From IMG/VR virus record IMGVR_UViG_3300032116_001366, positions 1 through 22,977 of that record: a stretch of 22,977 nucleotides of DNA; one strand, written 5' to 3'. Positions within the stretch are counted from its first letter, which is position 1; the number at the start of each line of letters is the position of its first letter. The position numbers and the translations under genes were made by a program. The notes under the pieces are model-generated. The model was not told the DNA's origin. It made no database searches and was given only the letters and a program-made list of their open reading frames with translations. Source of the stretch: a virus. Shown here piece by piece: positions 1 to 6,496 of the stretch.

Positions 1-180
1 CCATGTCACAGTGCCAGTCCCGCTCAGTTTCACAAAGCGCACACCGGCAGGAACAGTGTAGGTGCCGGTAAAAGTGTTTGCCGTTACATCAACGGGTTCA
101 CCATCAGGCAACTGAAGAATCCCATTACCGTTCCCATCCGGCAAACCGAAACCCCGAAAAGCCACAACCTGAAGCGACAT
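1..180 (-). CDS. Probable virion protein, N-terminal part (runs off the window)
   Basis: An open frame starts at an ATG at 180 and reads leftward past base 1 without a stop, so only the first 60 residues are visible. They begin MSLQVVAFRGFGLPDGNG and are rich in Gly, Thr and Val (for example LPDGEPVDVTANTFTG), like beta-rich head or tail decoration proteins. A good ribosome-binding site (AGGAG) lies about 8 bases upstream of the ATG. It is the next gene after the large terminase, where portal, head or decoration genes usually sit. A weak promoter-like pair (TTGATG, 17 bases, TAAACC on the minus strand, 237-209) overlaps the end of the terminase gene. The family is not recognised, and the virion role is inferred from position and composition only. 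Confidence 0.6.
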   Translation of the reverse strand, partial: MSLQVVAFRGFGLPDGNGNGILQLPDGEPVDVTANTFTGTYTVPAGVRFVKLSGTGTVTW

Positions 181-233
181 AGCACAGTTCTCCTGTAGAT
201 TTGGTGAGGGTTTATCACGCCATTAGTGAAACA

Positions 234-2324
234 TCAACCGAGCAAAGAGCCAAGGTCTTCGAGCGGAATCGCCTCTTTCGAATCGCTCATCAACGCAGGC
301 GCAGTCTCTTCGCCGCCGAACACCAACGGGTTTTCGTCCCACGGTGCCGCCCAGACAGGCGGGTTCTGCCAGTCGATGAACCGGATACGCACGTCAGGGT
401 GGTCGCAGATCGCCACGCAGTATGCCAGCAAGTCGAAGGCTTCGTTGCGACGGCGGCTCGGGTTGATCCACCCCTTCTGCGGGTCACGGATTTCCGTGGT
501 AAGCTGCGAATACAGCCAGTCTTGTGCCCAGCGTGGGAAGCGAACCTGCCTGCCAGTCTCGTCTCGACCGAGCATATTCGATACTTGGTCTTTTACGATA
601 TTCGAGTTCACCAGCCACACCGGAACATCGCCACGCGCAATGGCGAAGCGGTCCTTCTGCTGAGCGTTCGGATAACTGACACGCAGCGGTGCGGTTTCTG
701 TGCGCGACGGTGAACCCTTGACCAAATGGAAGCGGTCGGACTTACCTTCGCTGCGTAGCTTGCGGTAGAAGTCGTAGGCGTTGGCCGTCACGCCGTCAGC
801 ACCGCCAGAGTCACACGCGACGATCTTCACCGCCATGCGTCGCCCCGACTGGTCGTTCAGCGGATAGGAACGCTCCATCACCTGATCGACCAGAAGTTCC
901 CAATCCTCGGGGTGTGCGGCGGGGTCTAGTCCTTCGCGTTCTCCGACTTCGTTGAGGCGTGCTGACTTGGTGATCTTGAACATATCGACATGGTAGATGT
1001 CGAAGCCAACACCAATGCCGAAGATGTGAACGACAAAACTGGGGCGTCCGCCTGCCTGCACGTCAACGGTTGCAACAAGGAATCTGACAGGCTCGGGAAC
1101 ATAGGGGTCTCCATTTGCATCGTGACCGCCCCAATCTTCGGCGCGGGCCTTCAGTGTCTCGGGCAGGCGACCACCTTCAAGTGTCTTCGGTAGGTACGCT
1201 TCACCCTGATCGACGTTGACCGTGGTTCGCAGCGGCCCTTCGTCGCCGGTCGCTTCAAAATCGTTCAGCGCGTTAAGGTATTTCTTGACCAGTTCCGGCC
1301 AGTCGGTGAAGCCTGCGGCAGGCCCGAACATCCAGAACGAAGCCATGTCGCTGCGTCGCGGGGTTCCGGTGATTTCGTCCGTCTCAGGGTGCCAGACTTG
1401 ACCCGACTTCACCCACTTGCCGCCGCGATTTAATTCACGCTGCTGGCTGGGTTTCATCAGACCGCCGCAATGCGGACACGCCATTTCGGTCTGCTCGGCC
1501 ATTTCCATGATGTCTTTGGTTTCGAGGTTCGGCCAGACGAGCAGTTTGAATTGAGGCTGGAACGCGCTGCCGCAGTGTGGACAAGCCCAGTACCAGCGGC
1601 GGCGGTCGCCACGGTTATAGAGACTCAAGACACCCTTTGTCGGCGGCGCTTCGTGCGGGTCGTTCGCCATCCACTTGGGATCTTCAATGTCGTAGCCGGG
1701 GCTGGCTTCTGCGGCGCACATCCCGTAGCGGCGGAACGTCTGAGCGCGCTTCGCAGCCAGATCGAACGGCGAGCCTTCACCGTCCACGTCGAGCGGCATA
1801 CGGTCCATGTCCATGAGCCAGAGACGTGGAATCGTCTTGCCCGACAAGTTGTTGATCGTCGGCCATGTCACCAGCAGCCGCATCCCAGACAGGAAGTGCT
1901 TATCGAACACGTTGTCGTTCTGGCGACCGGGTGTCAGGCGGCTGCGAAGTTCTGGGCTGTTGCGCAGCGCCTTCGCCAAGTCTGCCTGCGACCAGTCTCG
2001 CGCTGTGTGTTGGGCCATGTGAACGACCATCATGTCAGCCGGATCGGTGATCGCGGTGTGACAGAGCCAGTTTATCATCATGGCCGACTTGCCCGTTCGC
2101 GCGGGACCGGCGAAGGTCATGTAGCGAAAATCGAGGCTGGTCAGCACGTCCATCGGCTCGCGCAGATAAGGCGTCTTGTCGAGGCTGAACGGACCTTCGT
2201 GCTGACCGGGGTTCTTGACGATGTGATACCGCTCAGCAGCTTCCGAGACGCTGATGCGCTCAGGAGGTCGCACCGCATCGGCAGTAGCGAGAATCATTTC
2301 TTCGATGGAGTTGTAGGTAGGCAT
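234..2324 (-). CDS. terL: Phage terminase large subunit, GpA family
   Basis: This is the ATP-driven DNA packaging motor and nuclease of the virion. The 696-residue protein has the usual length and order for lambda gpA-like terminases. The N-terminal ATPase has a Walker A loop GPARTGKS at residues 73-80 and a Walker B strand RLWLMDMD at about 167-174. A zinc-ribbon insertion has the pairs CPHC at 248-251 and 283-286. The C-terminal nuclease region has acidic positions at D421 (ATVDVQ) and D505 (ACDSGG). The ATG start at 2324 follows the upstream small gene by only 6 bases, so the two are probably co-transcribed. The GpA type suggests packaging from a defined cos-like site, but no cos site was identified. 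Assignment is secure. Confidence 0.96.
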   Translation of the reverse strand: MPTYNSIEEMILATADAVRPPERISVSEAAERYHIVKNPGQHEGPFSLDKTPYLREPMDVLTSLDFRYMTFAGPARTGKSAMMINWLCHTAITDPADMMVVHMAQHTARDWSQADLAKALRNSPELRSRLTPGRQNDNVFDKHFLSGMRLLVTWPTINNLSGKTIPRLWLMDMDRMPLDVDGEGSPFDLAAKRAQTFRRYGMCAAEASPGYDIEDPKWMANDPHEAPPTKGVLSLYNRGDRRRWYWACPHCGSAFQPQFKLLVWPNLETKDIMEMAEQTEMACPHCGGLMKPSQQRELNRGGKWVKSGQVWHPETDEITGTPRRSDMASFWMFGPAAGFTDWPELVKKYLNALNDFEATGDEGPLRTTVNVDQGEAYLPKTLEGGRLPETLKARAEDWGGHDANGDPYVPEPVRFLVATVDVQAGGRPSFVVHIFGIGVGFDIYHVDMFKITKSARLNEVGEREGLDPAAHPEDWELLVDQVMERSYPLNDQSGRRMAVKIVACDSGGADGVTANAYDFYRKLRSEGKSDRFHLVKGSPSRTETAPLRVSYPNAQQKDRFAIARGDVPVWLVNSNIVKDQVSNMLGRDETGRQVRFPRWAQDWLYSQLTTEIRDPQKGWINPSRRRNEAFDLLAYCVAICDHPDVRIRFIDWQNPPVWAAPWDENPLVFGGEETAPALMSDSKEAIPLEDLGSLLG

Positions 2325-2330
2325 AAGGTC

Positions 2331-2612
2331 TCAGAGCAACCCCGAATAATAGTCGTGCCACATCGAGTCCCAGTGCTGGTGATGCCCAGCAGCACAATCA
2401 CGGCACAACCTGACGCGGCGGTTCGGATCGGCAGGTGTGTCTTCGCGCCCGTGATAGTTTTCCCAGTGATACTGCGTGCGCGAGGACTCAAGTTCCACGC
2501 CTCGGACAGCGCCGCAACGCTCGCAGCCTTCGAACAAGACTTTGGATAGCGTGACCCAAAGGCTCACGACTCGCCAGTACACCTTCCAGCGGATACGGGT
2601 GAGGCGGCTCAT
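2331..2612 (-). CDS. Small CxxC zinc-ribbon-like protein between the terminase genes
   Basis: A 93-residue protein whose ATG overlaps the stop of the preceding small-terminase-like gene (ATGA at 2612-2609), indicating translational coupling. It has a basic N-terminus followed by two cysteine pairs, CERC near residue 30 and CRDC near residue 70, spaced as in a zinc ribbon or degenerate HNH fold. Histidines (HHQHW) follow the second pair. The catalytic HNH signature cannot be completed by eye. Its place between the two terminase genes suggests a packaging accessory, perhaps a nicking cofactor as seen with some HNH proteins beside terminases. That role is inference. The tight spacing on both sides supports a real gene. 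Confidence 0.72.
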   Translation of the reverse strand: MSRLTRIRWKVYWRVVSLWVTLSKVLFEGCERCGAVRGVELESSRTQYHWENYHGREDTPADPNRRVRLCRDCAAGHHQHWDSMWHDYYSGLL

Positions 2613-3355
2613 TCCACATCACTCCCATCTTCGATACCCACGCCCACCTCGGCAATCCGAGACGGCGTGTGGCTCACCTTCGGCAACTCAACCAGTGCTT
2701 CATGCAGATCCTTCTGGAACTGGTCACACGCAGCCTGCAACTTCTGCATCTGGTCGTCAGTGATACCTTCTTCACGCATCCCCTCAGTGATGAGCGGAAT
2801 GCGATCCTTTATCATCATAAATACGCGGCCCATGACTTCGAGAACCTTCTCGGTCGGCCATGCTTCGCCTGTTTCGAGCAGTGTCTTGTTGCGGATGCGC
2901 TCTGCTTCCCAGAAAACCTTGCTGATGTTCGTCGGCATATCAGCGGGGTTCAACGACCGCAGATACGTGCGAATATCCATCTTCGGCTTGACCAGATACG
3001 GAACCACCGACGCGAAGTCGTAGAGCGGTCGGTTCTGGCTGGTTCCGGCGTGACCCACTGGCGTCACCGTCCTGAGTCGGCGCTGCACAGTTTCTGCGTT
3101 GAGGCGAAGCACCTTGGCGAGAAACGAGACGCCCACTGGCATATAGAATTTCTTCTCATCGACCGCGTGGCCGCGACCAGTGGACGACATTCTGATCTGC
3201 CGCTGGCCTTCCGCTGACTGGTAGAACGCATACATATCCGCGTCCTCGACCGGCGTGTCTTCCTTCACCTCGGGATAGGTGGCTTTGACGCGGCGGCGGG
3301 GTGCGGGCGTCGGTTCATCGTCGAACAGTGCGTCGAAGTCGTCGTGTTCACTCAC
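2609..3355 (-). CDS. Small-terminase-like protein (Nu1/DUF1441 type)
   Basis: A 248-residue protein starting at GTG (3355). The N-terminus is acidic (SEHDDFDALFDDEP), followed by a basic stretch. A helix-turn-helix-like part sits at about residues 70-105 (FLAKVLRLNAETVQRRL). A helical core follows (KMDIRTYLRSLNPADMPTN) and then a long helical C-terminus. The combination of HTH, helical oligomerisation region and immediate linkage to a GpA-type large subunit fits a small terminase that recognises the packaging site. The match to the Nu1/DUF1441 group is from memory of its layout and is not certain. Translation is probably coupled to the 43-codon gene upstream, whose stop lies just inside this frame. 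The N-terminal DFDALFDDE resembles the acidic -LF- tips found on other proteins here. Confidence 0.75.
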   Translation of the reverse strand: MSEHDDFDALFDDEPTPAPRRRVKATYPEVKEDTPVEDADMYAFYQSAEGQRQIRMSSTGRGHAVDEKKFYMPVGVSFLAKVLRLNAETVQRRLRTVTPVGHAGTSQNRPLYDFASVVPYLVKPKMDIRTYLRSLNPADMPTNISKVFWEAERIRNKTLLETGEAWPTEKVLEVMGRVFMMIKDRIPLITEGMREEGITDDQMQKLQAACDQFQKDLHEALVELPKVSHTPSRIAEVGVGIEDGSDVE

Positions 3356-3479
3356 AAACTGTCTCGATAGTACCTAGAGAAACCAAATGTTGATGCACAA
3401 ATTCGATGGTGCCGAACTCGCAGATAATCAGCCGCTCGGCTTCTTGTTCACCAACAGCCTCGACGATTTCCTCATACAT
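3348..3479 (-). CDS. 43-residue microprotein overlapping both neighbours
   Basis: The frame begins at ATG (3479-3477), which overlaps the stop region of the HTH gene. It ends at TGA (3350-3348), inside the start of the small-terminase-like gene. The product reads MYEEIVEAVGEQEAERLIIC, then a glutamate-containing stretch with FVHQHLVSLG, and ends ETVCE. It is acidic and mostly helical by eye. A GGGAG ribosome-binding site lies about 9 bases upstream. The gene exactly fills the gap between two packaging-operon genes with overlapping ends, which is the main argument that it is real. Function is unknown; a packaging or regulatory adaptor is possible. Confidence 0.6.
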   Translation of the reverse strand: MYEEIVEAVGEQEAERLIICEFGTIEFVHQHLVSLGTIETVCE

Positions 3480-3660
3480 CTGCGCACACTCCCAATACCT
3501 TGTGCTGCCATGCCTCGACATCGCTGCTCAGCCAGAAAGTCTTCTCGGAGTTCGGATACTTCCGCGACTTGGGGAACGTCCCCTCACCGATGCGCCGATA
3601 AATCTCAGACTTGGAAAGCCCCGTTTTCTGAATGACGGTATCCAGACGCCAGAACTCCAT
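3472..3660 (-). CDS. AlpA/MerR-like helix-turn-helix DNA-binding protein
   Basis: A 62-residue protein with the AlpA-type winged-HTH pattern: RLDTVIQKTGLSKSEIYRRI, then a GTFPKSRK wing and a W-L-S-DVEAW ending. AlpA-family proteins are small phage or prophage DNA binders that act as excisionases, transcription activators or packaging-site recognition factors. It is the first gene downstream of the left copy of the 46-bp repeat promoter, with GGAG about 9 bases before the ATG, and it opens the packaging operon. It could therefore activate late transcription or help the terminase select DNA. The length is normal for the family. Confidence 0.85.
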   Translation of the reverse strand: MEFWRLDTVIQKTGLSKSEIYRRIGEGTFPKSRKYPNSEKTFWLSSDVEAWQHKVLGVCADV

Positions 3661-3675
3661 CGCTGCGAGTCTCCA

Positions 3676-3721
3676 TTTTCAACATTCTGGTGATTAGGTG
3701 ATTAGCGGTTGATGGTCAAGT
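3676..3721 (-). promoter_or_regulatory. 46-bp direct repeat, left copy: leftward promoter of the packaging operon
   Basis: This block is identical over all 46 bases to 6263-6308. Read on the minus strand it offers TTGACC (3719-3714), a 17-base spacer, and TAATCA (3696-3691), a plausible sigma70-type promoter. The -10 region contains a tandem CTAATCAC. The downstream end carries ATGTTGAAAA, which matches one half of the repressor operator seen at 12144-12161. The TGA stop of queC lies in the repeat and overlaps the -35 element. The predicted start of transcription is about 25 bases before the AlpA-like gene. Promoter activity is inferred; the repeat itself is directly visible. Confidence 0.7.
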
Positions 3722-4366
3722 CGCGTAAAGCGTGGGGTCGGTCACACCCGCGTCTCTGAATGCCGACTTGCGTAAGCGGCAACTATCACACTGACCGCAA
3801 TGGAAGTCACCTTTTGGATTGTAGCACGACCATGTGTTCGAAAAATCCACACCATATTCGTCACCCAGTCCGACGATTTCGGCCTTTTTCAAGTTTACGA
3901 GCGGCGTTTGAATGGTCGGCTTCGAAACTGTACCCCGCTCAAGGGTGAGGTTGAATGCTTCGAAATACTGCGGTCTGCAATCTGGATAGCCTTCGTAGTC
4001 GTCGGCGTTAGCACCAACCCATATTGTAGATGCGCCTATACTATCTGCGTAGGCTGCGGCTAACGCGATCATCACAGTGTTTCTGGCAGGCACATAGGTA
4101 TCCGCCAAGCCTGACGCCGCTTCTGTGCGTGGTTCCTGTGGTGATGTTTTTAGGAGTGTTGACGCTCCAAATCTGAACAGAGGGACAGGTAAGATTTGGT
4201 GAGAGGTTATCCTACCACTCTCTGCGACCCGAATAGCCGATTCAATTTCTCTTATGTGCCTCTGGCCGTAATCGAAACTTATAGCGTGAACCTCAGAGGT
4301 TTGCAGAGCAATCGCTAATGTGACAGTCGAATCTATACCGCCTGAAAGAAAAACTACCGATTTCAT
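3716..4366 (-). CDS. queC: QueC, 7-cyano-7-deazaguanine (preQ0) synthase
   Basis: QueC converts 7-carboxy-7-deazaguanine (CDG) to preQ0 using ATP and ammonia. The 216-residue protein has the N-type ATP-pyrophosphatase loop SGGIDST at residues 8-14. It also has the substrate region YVPARN (91-96) with ADDYEGYPDCR (121-131). The C-terminal zinc site has C181, C190, C193 and C196 (HCGQCDSCRLRK). All family landmarks are present, so an active enzyme is expected. It is the last gene of the five-gene cassette, 11 bases after dpdA, and its stop lies inside the left 46-bp repeat. No QueF-like or amidotransferase-type partner that would process preQ0 further was found in the window. Confidence 0.96.
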   Translation of the reverse strand: MKSVVFLSGGIDSTVTLAIALQTSEVHAISFDYGQRHIREIESAIRVAESGRITSHQILPVPLFRFGASTLLKTSPQEPRTEAASGLADTYVPARNTVMIALAAAYADSIGASTIWVGANADDYEGYPDCRPQYFEAFNLTLERGTVSKPTIQTPLVNLKKAEIVGLGDEYGVDFSNTWSCYNPKGDFHCGQCDSCRLRKSAFRDAGVTDPTLYAT

Positions 4367-4377
4367 TTCACACTCCC

Positions 4378-5103
4378 TTACGTGAACAACAACTCAAAAG
4401 GATCGGGCAGTGACCCTGCTCCGTTTAACGCCTCAATTCGTTCAACCAGAACTGCGGCGCGCGTCTCACGGCTCTTTGGTTGATATGTGCCCTTCCATGC
4501 TTTGTCGATCTTGATGTTTCGAGCGACGTTTGTGCTGTCGGCGCTTGCTAAGGGTAGAACTGAGAAGATTGTCGGGTTCAACATTCGCAGTCCGTGAAGT
4601 TTGCAAATGGGTTGCCCATGATTGTCGCATATCGCGTGAATCGCGCTTGTTGCCCTAGGCAGGAACTTCCGAGGCGATGAAACATCATATTTGCCGCTCG
4701 AACCAATAGCCACGCGAGGCCAGATACGAGCGAGTCGAACTAACCTTTCGATTGACTCGTTAATGTGCCAAACAACTGCGGCTTCGTGCTTCGGAAACGG
4801 CCACTGCTCTGCCAATGTGTCATTTTCATCCTCAGAACCTTCGATGACATCGGGAACAACCGCAAAATCGAAGCCGGGATGTCTGCGCCACCGTTCCACC
4901 CACTCATAGTATTTCGGCCAATTCACCGGCTTCTCGGCCTTCCAGAATGAGAAAGCACCGTTGTCCAGCGCAAAAGATTGGCACACTTCAGCCGCCAATC
5001 CAATTTGCTGCGGATGGGCATAACTTACGAAAGCATGGCGACCCGACCATGCCCTGAGCGCACAAGTATCTGGGGTGATCGGGCCACCGTGATAGTGAAT
5101 CAT
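4378..5103 (-). CDS. dpdA: DpdA-like DNA-guanine transglycosylase (TGT superfamily)
   Basis: Phage DpdA proteins exchange guanine in DNA for a 7-deazaguanine such as preQ0. They are distant relatives of tRNA-guanine transglycosylase. The chosen start is the ATG at 5103, one base after the upstream gene's TGA (TGACATG), giving 241 residues; the longer upstream frame would run into that gene. Visible landmarks are LDNGAF with D47 (like the TGT DSGGFQ segment), PDV with D85, GSSG at 134-137, LHGLRML at about 169-175, and ASADSTN with D189. D47 and D189 are the best candidates for catalytic aspartates, by inference. The zinc-binding cysteine set of bacterial TGT is absent, as is usual in short phage DpdA. 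The C-terminus ends PFELLFT. Linkage to queC, queD and queE strongly supports the call. Confidence 0.9.
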   Translation of the reverse strand: MIHYHGGPITPDTCALRAWSGRHAFVSYAHPQQIGLAAEVCQSFALDNGAFSFWKAEKPVNWPKYYEWVERWRRHPGFDFAVVPDVIEGSEDENDTLAEQWPFPKHEAAVVWHINESIERLVRLARIWPRVAIGSSGKYDVSSPRKFLPRATSAIHAICDNHGQPICKLHGLRMLNPTIFSVLPLASADSTNVARNIKIDKAWKGTYQPKSRETRAAVLVERIEALNGAGSLPDPFELLFT

Positions 5104-5104
5104 G

Positions 5105-5347
5105 TCAGTCGTGCTGCGCAGGCCAGCTTTCAGGATCAGCCAGTGCTGCACGAATATCCGACGCCATCGTAGGGTTATCAATCTCAACTGAGTCGGCATA
5201 TGCATTCAATGCGACCAGTGCGTGAGGGACACGCCCCGAGTAATCAAGAACAATATAACGAGCAGTAGGGTTGCAAGGTTTCCCGTCCTTGCGAGTCACG
5301 GTGAAGCGGTCTTCGAAACCACCTTGAACAAATCGACTATCGGTCAT
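5105..5347 (-). CDS. Conserved-looking 80-residue protein inside the deazaguanine cassette
   Basis: An 80-residue protein whose ATG overlaps the end of queD by 11 bases and whose stop is one base from the dpdA start. A segment reads FTVTRKDGKPCNPTARYIVL, followed by a stretch ending in PHALVALNAYA. It therefore has a small alpha-beta fold with a KDGKP turn and an H-A-x-x-A-L-x-x-Y-A helix. From memory this pattern recurs in small phage hypotheticals, but no biochemical function is known to me. Its position, coupled to both queD and dpdA, suggests a partner of DpdA or a precursor-handling protein. A passenger gene is equally possible. The overlap on both sides makes it very likely to be translated. 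Confidence 0.82.
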   Translation of the reverse strand: MTDSRFVQGGFEDRFTVTRKDGKPCNPTARYIVLDYSGRVPHALVALNAYADSVEIDNPTMASDIRAALADPESWPAQHD

Positions 5348-5654
5348 TTTCTATCCTTTCAACATAAGCGTAGATACGCTCAAGAGGGCGCTTGACAGCC
5401 ACAGCTTTACAGCCGTCGAGCGATTGCAGAACAAACTCTGCAATATCTTCGCTCCATGCCAAGTTATCTGGCAGTAGCGAGTGATCTAACGTTTTCAAAA
5501 CGGCGACGAGTTCTTCTTGGAGTTCACTAGCATTGCGACCGGCCAAAAATGTAGCCTCGACCTCCCAAGTGTGGCCGTGAAGCTGGCCGGTAAACTTGTC
5601 CTTATGGGCAGCACAAAAAACTGCACCGACTACGATACGCTTAACTATTTTCAT
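5337..5654 (-). CDS. queD: QueD-like 6-carboxytetrahydropterin synthase, compact, atypical active site
   Basis: QueD makes 6-carboxytetrahydropterin from dihydroneopterin triphosphate. ATG at 5654 is preferred over TTG at 5666 because it overlaps the queE stop (ATGA) and has GGA upstream. This gives 105 residues, shorter than the roughly 120 of E. coli QueD. The zinc ligands H17, H26 and H28 (AHKDK and LHGHTW) are present, as is the catalytic D57-H58 pair (LDHSL). The cysteine that normally precedes LHGH by three residues (CGRLHGH) is replaced by threonine 22 (TGQLHGH). A cysteine at position 14 (VFCAAH) might substitute. The usual C-terminal glutamate motif is also altered (VKRPLERIYA). The family call is firm, but activity is less certain. 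Confidence 0.88.
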   Translation of the reverse strand: MKIVKRIVVGAVFCAAHKDKFTGQLHGHTWEVEATFLAGRNASELQEELVAVLKTLDHSLLPDNLAWSEDIAEFVLQSLDGCKAVAVKRPLERIYAYVERIENDR

Positions 5655-6250
5655 CGTACATTCCAAACCTTATGTGCCTGAATGTTCAAACGCCATTCTG
5701 GGTGTCGATGAACATACTCAAATGCCAGTTTAATGTTTCTTTGAAGGTTCGGCCCGTCCATTGGACTGAGCCACTTGAAGCGAGCATCAATCAAAGTAGC
5801 AACCATCTGAGGACTGATACCTTCTTGAGAGTAAACCAGCTTCAGTTCGTCCGCTGCTCGAACGACAATATCGGTTCCGGCTTTAGGGCTGACGCAGATC
5901 CAATCAACATCTGGTAGAGGTCGCGTGCCATTTGTCTCGACCGCGACTAAGCAACCTAACCCTCGAACGGAATCGACAAGTTGCTGATCCAATTGAAGTG
6001 CCGGTTCACCCCCAGTGAAAATCACAAGCGGTGCCGCGAAGCGCCCAATCGCATCTGTGATTTCACCCAAAGACATACGAGTACCACCGATGAAGTCGGT
6101 ATCGCAAAACCGGCATATCGCAGTTTCTCGATCTGCCTCGCGACCACTCCACAAATTACACCCAGCGAAACGGACAAAAACTGCCGATGTGCCGCTGTTC
6201 GCGCCCTCACCCTGAACGCTATGGAAAATTTCTTTGACTGTATAAGCCAA
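5651..6250 (-). CDS. queE: QueE, radical-SAM 7-carboxy-7-deazaguanine synthase
   Basis: QueE rearranges 6-carboxytetrahydropterin to CDG using a [4Fe-4S] cluster and S-adenosylmethionine. The 199-residue protein starts MAYTVKEIFHSVQGEGANSG, typical of the family. The cluster cysteines are C31, C46 and C49, in the QueE-specific C-x14-C-x2-C arrangement, not the classical C-x3-C-x2-C. GGEP (80-83) and ETNGT are the SAM-binding strands, and SPK plus the C-terminal QAHK complete the pattern. The start is TTG at 6250, with AGGAG 8 bases upstream. The gene leads the cassette about 20 bases after the predicted transcription start in the right 46-bp repeat. No folE was found in the window, so GTP cyclohydrolase I must come from the host or from phage DNA outside this window. 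Confidence 0.96.
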   Translation of the reverse strand: MAYTVKEIFHSVQGEGANSGTSAVFVRFAGCNLWSGREADRETAICRFCDTDFIGGTRMSLGEITDAIGRFAAPLVIFTGGEPALQLDQQLVDSVRGLGCLVAVETNGTRPLPDVDWICVSPKAGTDIVVRAADELKLVYSQEGISPQMVATLIDARFKWLSPMDGPNLQRNIKLAFEYVHRHPEWRLNIQAHKVWNVR

Positions 6251-6262
6251 GGGGTCCGCTCC

Positions 6263-6308
6263 TTTTCAACATTCTGGTGATTAGGTGATTAGCGGTTGAT
6301 GGTCAAGT
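6263..6308 (-). promoter_or_regulatory. 46-bp direct repeat, right copy: leftward promoter of the deazaguanine cassette
   Basis: Identical to 3676-3721. On the minus strand it has TTGACC, a 17-base spacer and TAATCA, followed by ATGTTGAAAA and then the AGGAG ribosome-binding site of queE. Together the copies bracket the whole cassette, so that each operon starts with the same promoter. The embedded GTTGAAAA half-site suggests weak control by the phage repressor (inference). Confidence 0.7.
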
Positions 6309-6418
6309 GCCTCGCTGATACGCTGCGACCTGTCCAACAACATAGGAGGCGGCTGATGATCTATCCCCGTAACGCTCGGTGAGGGAACCCAATCTGCCGC
6401 CGCCAATCCGAATATGAT

Positions 6419-6450
6419 CGCCCTGCTGCCGAGTCACGCGCAGCAGGGCG
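6419..6450. terminator. Perfect 11-bp hairpin, possible bidirectional terminator
   Basis: CGCCCTGCTGC (6419-6429) and GCAGCAGGGCG (6440-6450) pair perfectly around a 10-base loop. The plus-strand tail is only moderately T-rich (TTTCACTTT), so termination strength is uncertain. Upstream, 6309-6418 has no supported gene. An 8-codon frame (6356-6382, MIYPRNAR) follows a perfect AGGAGG, but is too short to call. Confidence 0.45.
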
Positions 6451-6496
6451 TTTCACTTTCTGGTTGACTGGTTTCCGAATCGGCTATATCTGTCGC

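Noticed and set aside
1470-2549. Long plus-strand open frame opposite the large terminase
   Set aside because: Arg- and His-rich product with no domain; it is the complement of the well-supported terminase gene and runs across several real gene boundaries.
5104-5205. Upstream extension of dpdA to an ATG at 5205
   Set aside because: The added 34 residues overlap the 80-residue gene, look random and lack the conserved MIHYHGGP start; the ATG at 5103 directly follows the upstream stop.
6356-6382. Eight-codon leader peptide after a perfect AGGAGG
   Set aside because: Too short to test by eye and no downstream plus-strand gene that it could regulate; noted only in the neighbouring hairpin entry.
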